This document shows, piece by piece, positions 36,564 through 43,798 of a stretch of DNA of 64,000 nucleotides. Location: contig NZ_JACCFK010000001.1 in the NCBI RefSeq assembly GCF_013410405.1, positions 4,588,001 to 4,652,000 on the forward strand, given 5' to 3'. A program made the translations under genes and the position numbers. The DNA is from Amycolatopsis endophytica (GTDB lineage: Bacteria > Actinomycetota > Actinomycetes > Mycobacteriales > Pseudonocardiaceae). The notes under the pieces were generated by a model. The model was not told the DNA's origin, did not search any database, and was given only the letters and a program-made list of their open reading frames with translations. How positions within the stretch are numbered: position 1 is the stretch's first letter; each line of letters opens with the position of its first letter.

Positions 36564-37550
36564 TCAGCCGCCGAGCTGGGCGGCGCCGAGCGTGTTGAGC
36601 ACCCGCTCCGGTCCGATTCCGGCGGCCTCCGCCCGCACGGTTCCGTTGCGGAGCCAGTCCAGCTGCCCTGGGGCATGCGCGTCGGTGTCGATGGAGAACA
36701 CGCAGCCCAGTTCGGCGGCGAGCGTGAGCAGGTCGTCGGGCGGGTCCATCCGTTCGGGGCGGCAGTTGATCTCCACCGCGGTCCCGTTCTCCCGGCACGC
36801 GGTGAACACCGCTTCGGCGTCGAATTGCGACTGCGGGCGTCCGCGGCCCACGACGATGCGGCCGGTGCAGTGGCCGAGGATGTCCACCAGTGGGTTGCGC
36901 ACCGCCGCCAGCATGCGCGCGGTCATCGGCTCGGAGGGCATCCGCAGCTTCGAGTGCACGCTGGCGACCACGACGTCGAGCCGGTCCAGCAGGTCGTCGC
37001 GCTGGTCGAGTGAGCCGTCCTCGCGGATGTCCACCTCGATGCCGGTCAGGATCCGGAACGGGGCGAGCTTCTCGTTCAGCTCCGCGATCACGTCGAGCTG
37101 CCGCGTCAGCCGCTCCGCGGACAGCCCGTTCGCGACCGTGAGCCGCGGCGAATGGTCGGTGAGCGCGATCCACTCGTGCCCCAGCGCCCGCGCCGCCTCG
37201 GCCATCTCCGCGGGCGGGCTGCCGCCGTCGGACCAGTCGGAGTGCGTGTGACAGTCACCCTTCAGCTCACCCCGCAGCCCCGACAGATCCGGCGCGGGCG
37301 CCTCCTCGAGCAGTTTCGCCAGGTAACCCGGCTGCTCACCGGCGCACGCCTGCTCGACGACCTGCGCCGTCGCGGGCCCGATGCCCGGCAGGGCTTTCAG
37401 GGTGCCCTGCCGGACCCGCGCGGCCAGCTCGCCCGCCGTCAGCTCCTCCACCACCGCCGCGGCCCGCCGGAACGCCCGCACCCGGTAGGTCGGTGCGCCG
37501 GCGCGCTCCAGCTCGAACGCGATCTGCCGCAGCGCCTGTACCGGATCCAC
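36564..37550 (-). CDS. PHP-domain protein with N-terminal helix-hairpin-helix
   Basis: 328-residue protein. The N-terminal third is a DNA-binding HhH region (LKALPGIGPATAQVVEQA, about 55-72) like that of DNA polymerase X. The PHP metallo-phosphoesterase domain follows with CHTHSDWSDG, ALTDHSP, GIEVDI, SVHSK and DTDAHAP, so all metal-binding motifs seem present. The polymerase domain is absent, making this a stand-alone PHP phosphoesterase, perhaps in DNA repair (inference). GTG 37550 is preferred to the open frame extending into the regulator gene. Confidence 0.88.
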   Translation of the reverse strand: MDPVQALRQIAFELERAGAPTYRVRAFRRAAAVVEELTAGELAARVRQGTLKALPGIGPATAQVVEQACAGEQPGYLAKLLEEAPAPDLSGLRGELKGDCHTHSDWSDGGSPPAEMAEAARALGHEWIALTDHSPRLTVANGLSAERLTRQLDVIAELNEKLAPFRILTGIEVDIREDGSLDQRDDLLDRLDVVVASVHSKLRMPSEPMTARMLAAVRNPLVDILGHCTGRIVVGRGRPQSQFDAEAVFTACRENGTAVEINCRPERMDPPDDLLTLAAELGCVFSIDTDAHAPGQLDWLRNGTVRAEAAGIGPERVLNTLGAAQLGG

Positions 37551-37606
37551 GACACCACACCTACCGCGCCGCGGCGGGCTTCGCACGGTTTCGGACCGGA
37601 GAGGCG

Positions 37607-39013
37607 TCAGCGGCGCGGCACCTTGATCCCGTACTGCGCGATCTTGCGGTAGACCGTGGCGCGGCTCATCCCCAGCATCGACGCGGCCTGCGCGGCCGTC
37701 GTGCCCGGTTTCGTCAGGCAGCGCACGATCTCGTCCCGCTCGACGGACTCGATGCGCGTCAGCCTGCGGCCGGGGCTGGTGAACACTTCGGGCGGCAGGT
37801 GGCGGGTGTCGACGACGTCGGCCTTCGCCACGGCTTCGCGCACGATCTGCCGCAGCTGCCGGACGTTGCCGGGCCACGGGTACGCGGTCAGCGCGCGCGA
37901 GGCGGCCGGGGTGAAGGTGACCGGCCGTCCCCGGCTCTCCCGCGCGAAGTGCGCGGCCAGCGGAAGGACATCGTCCGGCCGGTATCGCAGCGCCGGGACC
38001 TCGACGACGGTGTCGATGAGCGCGCGCAGCGCTTCCGGGACACCGGAGTGGTCCGCGGCGGTCATGACATACGCGCCGCGCGCCGAGGTGAACACCTGCG
38101 CGAGCTGCTCGCCCGCGTACGCGGGCAACGCGTCGGTGCCCGAGACGACTACGGTGGTGTCGTCCTTGCCGACCTCCGGAGTCCACAGCGCGAGCCACGA
38201 CGCGGCGTCCTGCGGTGCGGGCGGCCGGGCGTTGAGGATGCGCTCCCGCGGGCGCAGCGCCCGCCGGGCCATCGAGGCGAGCGCGGCCTTGCCCGCGCCG
38301 GGTTCGCCGGTCACGCACACCACCCGGCCGCGGTCCATCGCCTCCCGCGCCTCGGCGAACGCATCGTCCCAGCCCTGGGACAGGGAGATGCCGGGCAACC
38401 GGTCGGAGAAGACGCGGAACACCTCGCCGCGCGGCTGCTGCGGCGCGACGTGCCCGTGCGAGCGGGCCAGCATGAGCGCCGCGGTGTTGCCTGCCGCGGA
38501 CTGGGCCAGCGCGAGCAGCAGTTCCTTCGACGAGCGCGACCACGTGGTCAGGTTGACGCTGCCGACCAGGCGGTTCGTGCCGATCTCGACCACCGGGGCC
38601 GCGGCGCAGGTGTAGCCCCACAGGCCGGAGCAGTAGTGCTCCTCCGCGGACACCAGCGTCGGGGCGCGGTCGGCGAGCGCGAGGCCGAGTCCGTTGGTCC
38701 CGGCGTCACGCTCCGCGTAGGAGAAGCCGGGGGCGAGGTGGACCCGGTCGAGCGAACGGATGATGGAGGTGTCGTCGCAGAGCCTGCTCAGCACCAGTCC
38801 GTCACAGTCGGTCAGCATCAGGCTGACGGGTTCGCTGGCCAGTGTCGCGTGCAGGTCCCGCAGCACCTGCTGGCCGCACTCGTAGAACAGCGATTCGCGG
38901 TCGACGGTGCCGGAGAACGCGGGACGCACCGCTTCGGGCGAGACGCCGTACTGTTCGCTGCGCTGCCAGGACGCGGCCAGCCGGGGCGGCAGGACCGCGT
39001 GGTCGTCGTGCAT
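37607..39013 (-). CDS. GAF-AAA-Fis activator, AcoR/MimR-like
   Basis: 468-residue transcription activator. An N-terminal linker is followed by a GAF sensor with GTNGLG (105-110), an AAA+-like domain with Walker A GEPGAGKA (236-243), LRYRPDDV (342-349) and WPGNVRQL (380-387), and a Fis-type helix-turn-helix (438-462). The GAFTGA loop that contacts sigma-54 is absent and the AAA+ core is shortened, so it must work without sigma-54, as do MimR/AcoR proteins of other actinomycetes. It is divergent from the amidohydrolase operon with two palindromes between them. Confidence 0.9.
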   Translation of the reverse strand: MHDDHAVLPPRLAASWQRSEQYGVSPEAVRPAFSGTVDRESLFYECGQQVLRDLHATLASEPVSLMLTDCDGLVLSRLCDDTSIIRSLDRVHLAPGFSYAERDAGTNGLGLALADRAPTLVSAEEHYCSGLWGYTCAAAPVVEIGTNRLVGSVNLTTWSRSSKELLLALAQSAAGNTAALMLARSHGHVAPQQPRGEVFRVFSDRLPGISLSQGWDDAFAEAREAMDRGRVVCVTGEPGAGKAALASMARRALRPRERILNARPPAPQDAASWLALWTPEVGKDDTTVVVSGTDALPAYAGEQLAQVFTSARGAYVMTAADHSGVPEALRALIDTVVEVPALRYRPDDVLPLAAHFARESRGRPVTFTPAASRALTAYPWPGNVRQLRQIVREAVAKADVVDTRHLPPEVFTSPGRRLTRIESVERDEIVRCLTKPGTTAAQAASMLGMSRATVYRKIAQYGIKVPRR

Positions 39014-39085
39014 GGCCGCCTCCCGTCCGCATCGTCGCGTTCTGGCGAGGCTACCCGCCGATCGCGGCGGACCGGGTGGTTCGCC

Positions 39086-39123
39086 GTCTCAAAATGAGAC
39101 GCCACCCCGTCTCACATTGAGAC
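39086..39123. promoter_or_regulatory. Tandem 15-bp operators for the MimR-like activator
   Basis: GTCTCA-AAA-TGAGAC (39086-39100) and GTCTCA-CAT-TGAGAC (39109-39123) are perfect palindromes with centres 23 bp apart, about two helical turns. They lie in the divergent promoter region, 73 bases from the regulator start and 87 from the amidohydrolase ATG. Spacing and perfect symmetry suggest cooperative binding of a dimeric Fis-type activator. Confidence 0.8.
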
Positions 39124-39210
39124 GCCACCGGGCCCCGCCGCGGCCCACGGCTACCTACGGTCACCGGTGAACGTGCCACGGACGTCACGTCAACGGAAGG
39201 ACCCGGACTG

Positions 39211-40224
39211 ATGTACACCAAGGACGGCGAGAACTACTTCATCGTCGACGCGCACATCGCGCTGTGGGACGCGCGCCCGGAGAACCAGCGCAACATCCAC
39301 GGCAAGCAGTTCATCGACTGCTTCTACGACTACCACCGCAACCTCAGTCCCGAATCCGAAGTCTGGCCCTACGAGGACTACCTCTACCAGGGCGGGCAGC
39401 GCCTGATGAAGGACCTGTTCGAGGACGGCTACGTCGACCACGCGATCTTCCAGCCCGCGCACCTGGGCGCCTTCTACCACAACGGTTTCGGCCAGACCGA
39501 GGAAGCCTTCGCGCTCACGCGGGCCAACCCGGACAAGCTCACCTACAACCACTGCTGGGACCCGCGCTACGAACAGGCCGGGCTCGACCAGCTCCGCCGC
39601 GACGCCGAACGCTTCGGCCTCAAGGGGTGCAAGCTCTACACCGCGGAGTGGCACGGCGACTCGCGCGGGTACAAACTGGACGACTACTGGTCCCGCAAGT
39701 ACCTGGAAACCGCGCAGGAACTCGGCATCCGCAACATCCACGTCCACAAGGGACCGACGATCCGGCCGCTGGACCGGGACGCCTTCGACGTCGCCGACGT
39801 CGACAAGGTCGCCACCGACTTCACCGAACTGAACTTCGTCGTCGAGCACTGTGGTCTGCCCCGGCTGGAGGACTTCTGCTGGATCGCCACCCAGGAGCCC
39901 AACGTCCACGCCGGACTCGCCGTCGCGATCCCGTTCATGCACACGCGGCCGCGGTACTTCGCGCAGATCATCGGTGAGCTGTTGTACTGGCTGGACGAGG
40001 ACCGCATCCAGTTCTCCAGCGACTACGCGCTCTGGACGCCGCGCTGGCTGATCGAGACCTTCGTCGACTTCCAGATCCCGGAGGACATGACCGAGTACGC
40101 GCCGCTGACGACCGCGCAGAAGAAGAAGATCCTCGGGCTCAACGCCGCCGCGATGTACGACATCCCGGTCCCCGCCGAACTGCAGCTCCCGCGCGAGGAG
40201 CCGCAGGCCGTGGCGGTGGCGTGA
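39211..40224 (+). CDS. Amidohydrolase-family protein of mim/prm accessory type
   Basis: 337-residue TIM-barrel metallohydrolase-like protein. Segments such as FIVDAHIALWDAR (start), LKGCKLYTAEWHGD, NIHVHKGPTIRPL, FVVEHCGLPRLEDFCW and QFSSDYALWTPRWL match the amidohydrolase encoded directly downstream of the propane/binuclear iron monooxygenase genes in mycobacteria and rhodococci. Its reaction is not established; it is thought to help form active monooxygenase. Here the hydroxylase genes are missing. First gene of a three-gene operon. Confidence 0.9.
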   Translation: MYTKDGENYFIVDAHIALWDARPENQRNIHGKQFIDCFYDYHRNLSPESEVWPYEDYLYQGGQRLMKDLFEDGYVDHAIFQPAHLGAFYHNGFGQTEEAFALTRANPDKLTYNHCWDPRYEQAGLDQLRRDAERFGLKGCKLYTAEWHGDSRGYKLDDYWSRKYLETAQELGIRNIHVHKGPTIRPLDRDAFDVADVDKVATDFTELNFVVEHCGLPRLEDFCWIATQEPNVHAGLAVAIPFMHTRPRYFAQIIGELLYWLDEDRIQFSSDYALWTPRWLIETFVDFQIPEDMTEYAPLTTAQKKKILGLNAAAMYDIPVPAELQLPREEPQAVAVA

Positions 40225-40931
40225 TGGTCACCGAAGAACAGGCCCGCCGCGCGCTGGACACCGTGATCGACCCGGAGCTGGACGAGCCGATCACCGACCT
40301 CGGGTTCGTGCGGTCGCTGGAGATCTCCGGCGCCGGGTTGACCGTGCACCTGCGCCTGCCGACGTCGTTCTGCTCCCCGAACTTCGCCTACCTCATGGCT
40401 TCCGACGCCCGGGACGCGCTGTCCGCGCTGCCCGGCGCGGACGAGGTGGCGGTGTTCCTCGACGACCACCACGATTCGGACCTCATCAACCGCGGCTTGG
40501 CCGCCGACGCCGGCTACCGCGGCACCTTCGGCGACGAGGCCGAGGAAAGCCTGGACGAGCTGCGCGCGATCTTCCGCCGCAAGGCGCACACCGCGGCGAT
40601 GGAGCGGGTCCTCACCGCGATGCTGCGGGCGGGGCTGCCCGAGGAGAAGCTGCACGACGTCGTCCTCGGGGATCTGCCGCCCGGCTCGTCGACCGCGGCG
40701 CTACTGCGGCGACGCGAAGCACTCGGCCTGAGCACGGAACCGTCCTCGCCCGTGCTCGTCGACGACGAGGGAAACCAGTACCCGCGCGAAGAAGTGCCGC
40801 TGCGGCTGCGGATGGCGCGGTCGGTGCGCATTTCGATCGAGGGCAACGCCCATTTCTGCCGCGGCCTGCTCCGGACGCGTTATCCGGAGTCCGGGGCGGA
40901 CCAGTCACCCGTGAAGGAGAAAGTGTCGTGA
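40224..40931 (+). CDS. MIP18/DUF59-family iron-sulfur assembly-like protein
   Basis: 235-residue protein. The N-terminal DUF59 domain (VIDPELDEPITDLGFV, about residues 13-28) and a Cys in TSFCSPNF resemble Fe-S or diiron cofactor assembly factors. The C-terminal half is specific to the mim/prm cluster version. It starts at ATG 40224, overlapping the amidohydrolase stop (TGATG); GTG 40221 is equally placed. The stop overlaps the alcohol dehydrogenase start, so all three genes are translationally coupled. Confidence 0.88.
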   Translation: MVTEEQARRALDTVIDPELDEPITDLGFVRSLEISGAGLTVHLRLPTSFCSPNFAYLMASDARDALSALPGADEVAVFLDDHHDSDLINRGLAADAGYRGTFGDEAEESLDELRAIFRRKAHTAAMERVLTAMLRAGLPEEKLHDVVLGDLPPGSSTAALLRRREALGLSTEPSSPVLVDDEGNQYPREEVPLRLRMARSVRISIEGNAHFCRGLLRTRYPESGADQSPVKEKVS

Positions 40932-41953
40932 AGGCAGTCCAGGTCGTGGGGTACCACGAGAACCTGCGCATGACGGAGGTGCCGGAGCCGCGGGTGACCG
41001 GGCCGTGGGACGTGGTCGTGAAGATCGGCGGCGCCGGGGTGTGCCGCACCGACATCCACATCCTCGAAGGGCAGTGGGCGGAGAAGTCCGGCGTCACCCT
41101 GCCCTACACGATCGGTCACGAGAACGCCGGATGGGTGCACGCCGTCGGCAGCGCGGTCACCAACGTGGCGGAAGGCGACAAGGTGATCGTGCACCCGCTG
41201 ATCACCTGCGGGCTGTGCGCGGCGTGCCGCTCGGGTGACGACGTGCACTGCGCCACGAGCGCGTTCCCCGGCATCGACACCCACGGCGGGTACGCGGAGT
41301 ATCTGAAGACGTCGGCCCGCAGCGTCGTGAAGATCGACGATTCGCTGGAACCCGCGGACGTCGCGGCGCTGGCCGACGCCGGGCTCACGGCCTACCACGC
41401 GGCGGCGAAGGCGGCGCGGCGGTTGCGGCCGGGGGACCGGTGCTTGGTGATCGGCGCGGGCGGCCTCGGGCACATCGGCATCCAGGTGCTCAAGGCGCTG
41501 ACCGCGGCGGAACTGGTCGTGGTGGACCGCAATCCGGACGCGGTGAAGCTGGCCGTGTCGATCGGTGCGGACCACGGGGTGGTCGCCGAGGGCGGGTACG
41601 TCGAGGAGGTGCTGGAGCTGACCGGCGGCGCCGGGGCCGAGGTGGTGCTGGACTTCGTCGGCGAGGGCGGCGCGACGCGGGACGGGGTCGCGATGCTGCG
41701 CCGGGCCGGGGACTACCACGTGGTCGGGTACGGCGAGAACATCGACGTGCCCACGATCGACATCATTTCCGCCGAGATCAACTTCATCGGCAATCTCGTC
41801 GGGTCCTACACCGACCTGTGCGAGCTGATGGTGCTGGCGGCGCAGGACAAGGTCCGGCTGCACACCGCGAAGTACCCGCTGGAGCGGTTCCAGGACGCGC
41901 TGGACGACCTCGGTGCGGGCCGCATCCGGGGGCGGGCGATCCTCACCCCCTGA
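40928..41953 (+). CDS. Zinc-dependent NAD(P) alcohol dehydrogenase
   Basis: 341-residue MDR alcohol dehydrogenase. The catalytic zinc Cys is in GVCRTDIHI, with GHENAG supplying His and Glu. Four structural-zinc cysteines sit in CGLCAACRSGDDVHC and the cofactor loop is GAGGLGHIG. The homologous gene in mim/prm clusters oxidises the alcohol made by the monooxygenase. Here it would act on an alcohol formed elsewhere or supplied as such. GTG 40928 overlaps the DUF59 stop. Confidence 0.94.
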   Translation: MKAVQVVGYHENLRMTEVPEPRVTGPWDVVVKIGGAGVCRTDIHILEGQWAEKSGVTLPYTIGHENAGWVHAVGSAVTNVAEGDKVIVHPLITCGLCAACRSGDDVHCATSAFPGIDTHGGYAEYLKTSARSVVKIDDSLEPADVAALADAGLTAYHAAAKAARRLRPGDRCLVIGAGGLGHIGIQVLKALTAAELVVVDRNPDAVKLAVSIGADHGVVAEGGYVEEVLELTGGAGAEVVLDFVGEGGATRDGVAMLRRAGDYHVVGYGENIDVPTIDIISAEINFIGNLVGSYTDLCELMVLAAQDKVRLHTAKYPLERFQDALDDLGAGRIRGRAILTP

Positions 41954-42043
41954 CCGCTCGTGCTCCCGTCCGTGGCCCCGCCCCGTGCGGGCGGGCCGGA
42001 CGGGGCACGTTCGTCGTGCTCCTGCTTCGAACGGGTTTGCCGG

Positions 42044-42059
42044 TATCAGGTTGTTGATA
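42044..42059. promoter_or_regulatory. MarR-type operator TATCA-N6-TGATA
   Basis: A 5-bp palindrome with a 6-base centre lies directly before the decayed hydrolase at 42060. A related TATCAGTTG word occurs around 42661 before the decayed MarR gene. Both fit a common MarR operator. Confidence 0.5.
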
Positions 42060-42574
42060 TGACGTTCGAGTGGGGAGAAGACATGAACACACCCACTGCC
42101 GCGGGCACCCGCGTCCGCACCCTCCGGATCGACTCCGCCGGGACGGTCGAGGTCACCGACGACGACACGACCAGGTGATGCTGCCCACCCATCCCGGCTT
42201 CGGTGGCGCCCCCAATGACCGACGTGAGCGGCCTGTCGCGGGCCGAAATCGCGGCGTACTCGTTCCACGATCCGAGCAAGGCGCCCGTTCCGCCCGCCGC
42301 CGGTGAACCCGGCCCGAGCCCGGACGTCCTGGCCCTGATCGGGTACACCGGTCCCATCATGACCGACCCGACGCTGGCCGGACGCCTCGCGACCGTGGAT
42401 CTTCCGGTGCGGGTGCTGTGGGGTGAAAGCGACCGCATCGTCGGCCCGGGCTACGGCAGGGCCTACGCCGCGGCCATCCCGGCCTCGACGTTCACCCTGC
42501 TGCCCCGCGCCGGTCACCTGCCGCAGGCCGAGGCGCCCGAGGAAACGCTCGCCGCGCTGCTCGGCGAGCACTGA
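42060..42574 (+). pseudogene. Alpha/beta hydrolase with internal deletion
   Basis: The N-terminal piece (42060-42180, ending EVTDDDTT) is followed by a stop. The oxyanion-type segment MLPTHPGFGGAP appears in another frame (42179-42214). The C-terminal third (42217-42574) carries SFHDPSK, the acid loop LWGESDRIV and the histidine motif GHLPQAE. The nucleophile elbow and cap region, about 100 residues in relatives, are gone and the pieces are out of frame. Non-functional. Confidence 0.8.
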
Positions 42575-42689
42575 CCGCCTGCCGCGCCCGGTGCTCCCGG
42601 ATGTCGGCGATCATGCGGAGCCGTGGGTGTCGAGCACGTCTGGGACGTGACGTCCGGCGATATCAGTTGCAGCGTCGCAACCGCCGTCG

Positions 42690-43114
42690 TTGCAGCAGGT
42701 CGGGCTCGCGGTGAAGCGGCTGCAGTGGCGGCACCACCGCGAGGCCAACCGGCGGCTGTCCGCGCTCGGCGGGCTTTCCCTGGTGCAGTGGGACGTTCTC
42801 CGGCACCTGCACCCAGCGGCCGGACGCCACGCTGCACGCCTTGGCGGAACTGACCTTCCAGACCGATCAGTCGATGGGGACACTCGCCAGGCGGATGATC
42901 GACCGGGGGTTGCTCCGGCGGGCGGACGGGCCCGGCCGGGCCCGTCCGGCACGAGCTGACCGACGAGGGTGAGCGCGCCTACGAAGCCGGGTCAAGCATT
43001 CTGGACGCGGTCCTGTCCGAATCGCTTGGCACGCTGACCGGTGCCGAGCGGGTCGTCCTGCACGACCTCCTGCTCAAAGCCGCCCACTGTGGGCGGAGCG
43101 ACCAGCGCGGCTGA
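42690..43114 (+). pseudogene. MarR-family regulator with two frameshifts
   Basis: Three reading frames must be joined. They are 42690-42810 (QVGLAVKRLQWRHHREANRR through DVLRHLH), 42820-42943 (PDATLHALAELTFQTDQS, RRMIDRGLLRRADGPGRA) and 42944-43114 (VRHELTDEGERAYEAG to the stop). Each junction needs a +1 shift. The combined product is a near-complete MarR winged-helix protein of about 140 residues. It probably once regulated the adjacent hydrolase. Confidence 0.82.
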
Positions 43115-43160
43115 CGGTCCTGGTTCCGGCGGCACGGGGGACCGGGTCACCGGATTTCGA

Positions 43161-43379
43161 GTGCCCCTCCTCAAGAACGGCAAGAATGCCGCCGTGATCC
43201 ACGTGGCGCGGAACAAGGTGTCGTTCATGGTGTTTGAGGCCGGGGACATCGAACCCGTCAAGGGCGTCCTGAGATCCCTGGGCAACGGCGACCGCAAGGC
43301 CGCCGACTTCGCCGAGGGCCAGGACGTCGGCTACGACCTGCTCGCCGGGGTGCTCGCCAGGACCAGCGGCAAGCTCTGA
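43161..43379 (+). CDS. Small hypothetical ORF, possibly remnant
   Basis: 72 residues from GTG 43161, charged, with no recognised domain (HVARNKVSFMVFEAGDIEP, GNGDRKAADFAEGQDVGYD). The frame is open further upstream to 43041, through the end of the MarR pseudogene. Its place in a decaying segment means it may be a gene fragment. Confidence 0.35.
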   Translation: MPLLKNGKNAAVIHVARNKVSFMVFEAGDIEPVKGVLRSLGNGDRKAADFAEGQDVGYDLLAGVLARTSGKL

Positions 43380-43489
43380 CCGTCCTCCTGGCCGCCCATC
43401 GCGCCGAGAACCCTTTCCGCGTCACGAAAACACGCCTCGCCCTCGCGGGAGCGCCAGCTGCGAGCCCGGAGCCGCGCCCAGGGAGCGGA

Positions 43490-43620
43490 CGGGAGCGGCA
43501 AACACGCCGCCGGGAGCGGCCAACACGCCGCCGGGAGCGGCCAACACGGTGCCGGGAGCGGCAAACACGCCGCGGCGAGCGGCGTGTTGGCCGCTCCGGT
43601 TGGTGTGTTTGCTCTTCCGG
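43490..43620. repeat. 21-bp repeat array B, four direct plus two inverted units
   Basis: Direct units at 43490, 43511, 43532 and 43553 share CGGGAGCGG(C)MAACACG, period exactly 21; the first and fourth are identical. Inverted units follow at 43579-43599 and 43600-43620. The inverted GGCGTGTTGGCCGCTCCGG can pair with the direct copies. It is the same family as the array at 24993-25098. The remaining part of the 43380-43722 gap has no recognisable feature. Confidence 0.88.
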
Positions 43621-43722
43621 GGTGCCACTCACCCACGTAACCCCAGCTGCCCAGCTGGCCGCCGCTACCGGGGGGCCGGGCCGGTTCGTCGCTGGCACAC
43701 CAGCCGCGGGCGTGGCGCGCGG

Positions 43723-43757
43723 TTGACAAGTGGGCGAGCGCCCATTAAAAATGGGCA
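43723..43757 (+). promoter_or_regulatory. Sigma-70-like promoter with embedded palindromes for the flavin monooxygenase gene
   Basis: A consensus -35 TTGACA (43723-43728) and a TAAAAA -10 (43746-43751) are separated by 17 bases. The palindrome TGGGCGAGCGCCCA (43731-43744) fills the spacer and GCCCAT/ATGGGC (43741-43757) overlaps the -10. Binding there would block RNA polymerase, so regulated expression is likely, probably by a TetR-type repressor not encoded nearby. Confidence 0.72.
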
Positions 43758-43798
43758 GGCGGTCACTTTAGCGCCGCCACGAACGGGAAGGTGTGTCC

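Noticed and set aside
37607..39013. Sigma-54-dependent activator
   Set aside because: The AAA+ region is shortened and lacks the GAFTGA loop, and actinomycetes generally lack sigma-54.
43490..43620. CRISPR array
   Set aside because: Units are contiguous 21-base repeats without unique spacers, occur in both orientations, and no cas genes are present.
43422..43628. Small protein with VLAAPGG-type heptapeptide repeats on the minus strand
   Set aside because: The open frame is a by-product of the GC-rich 21-bp palindromic repeats; equivalent frames open on both strands and no ribosome binding site is evident.
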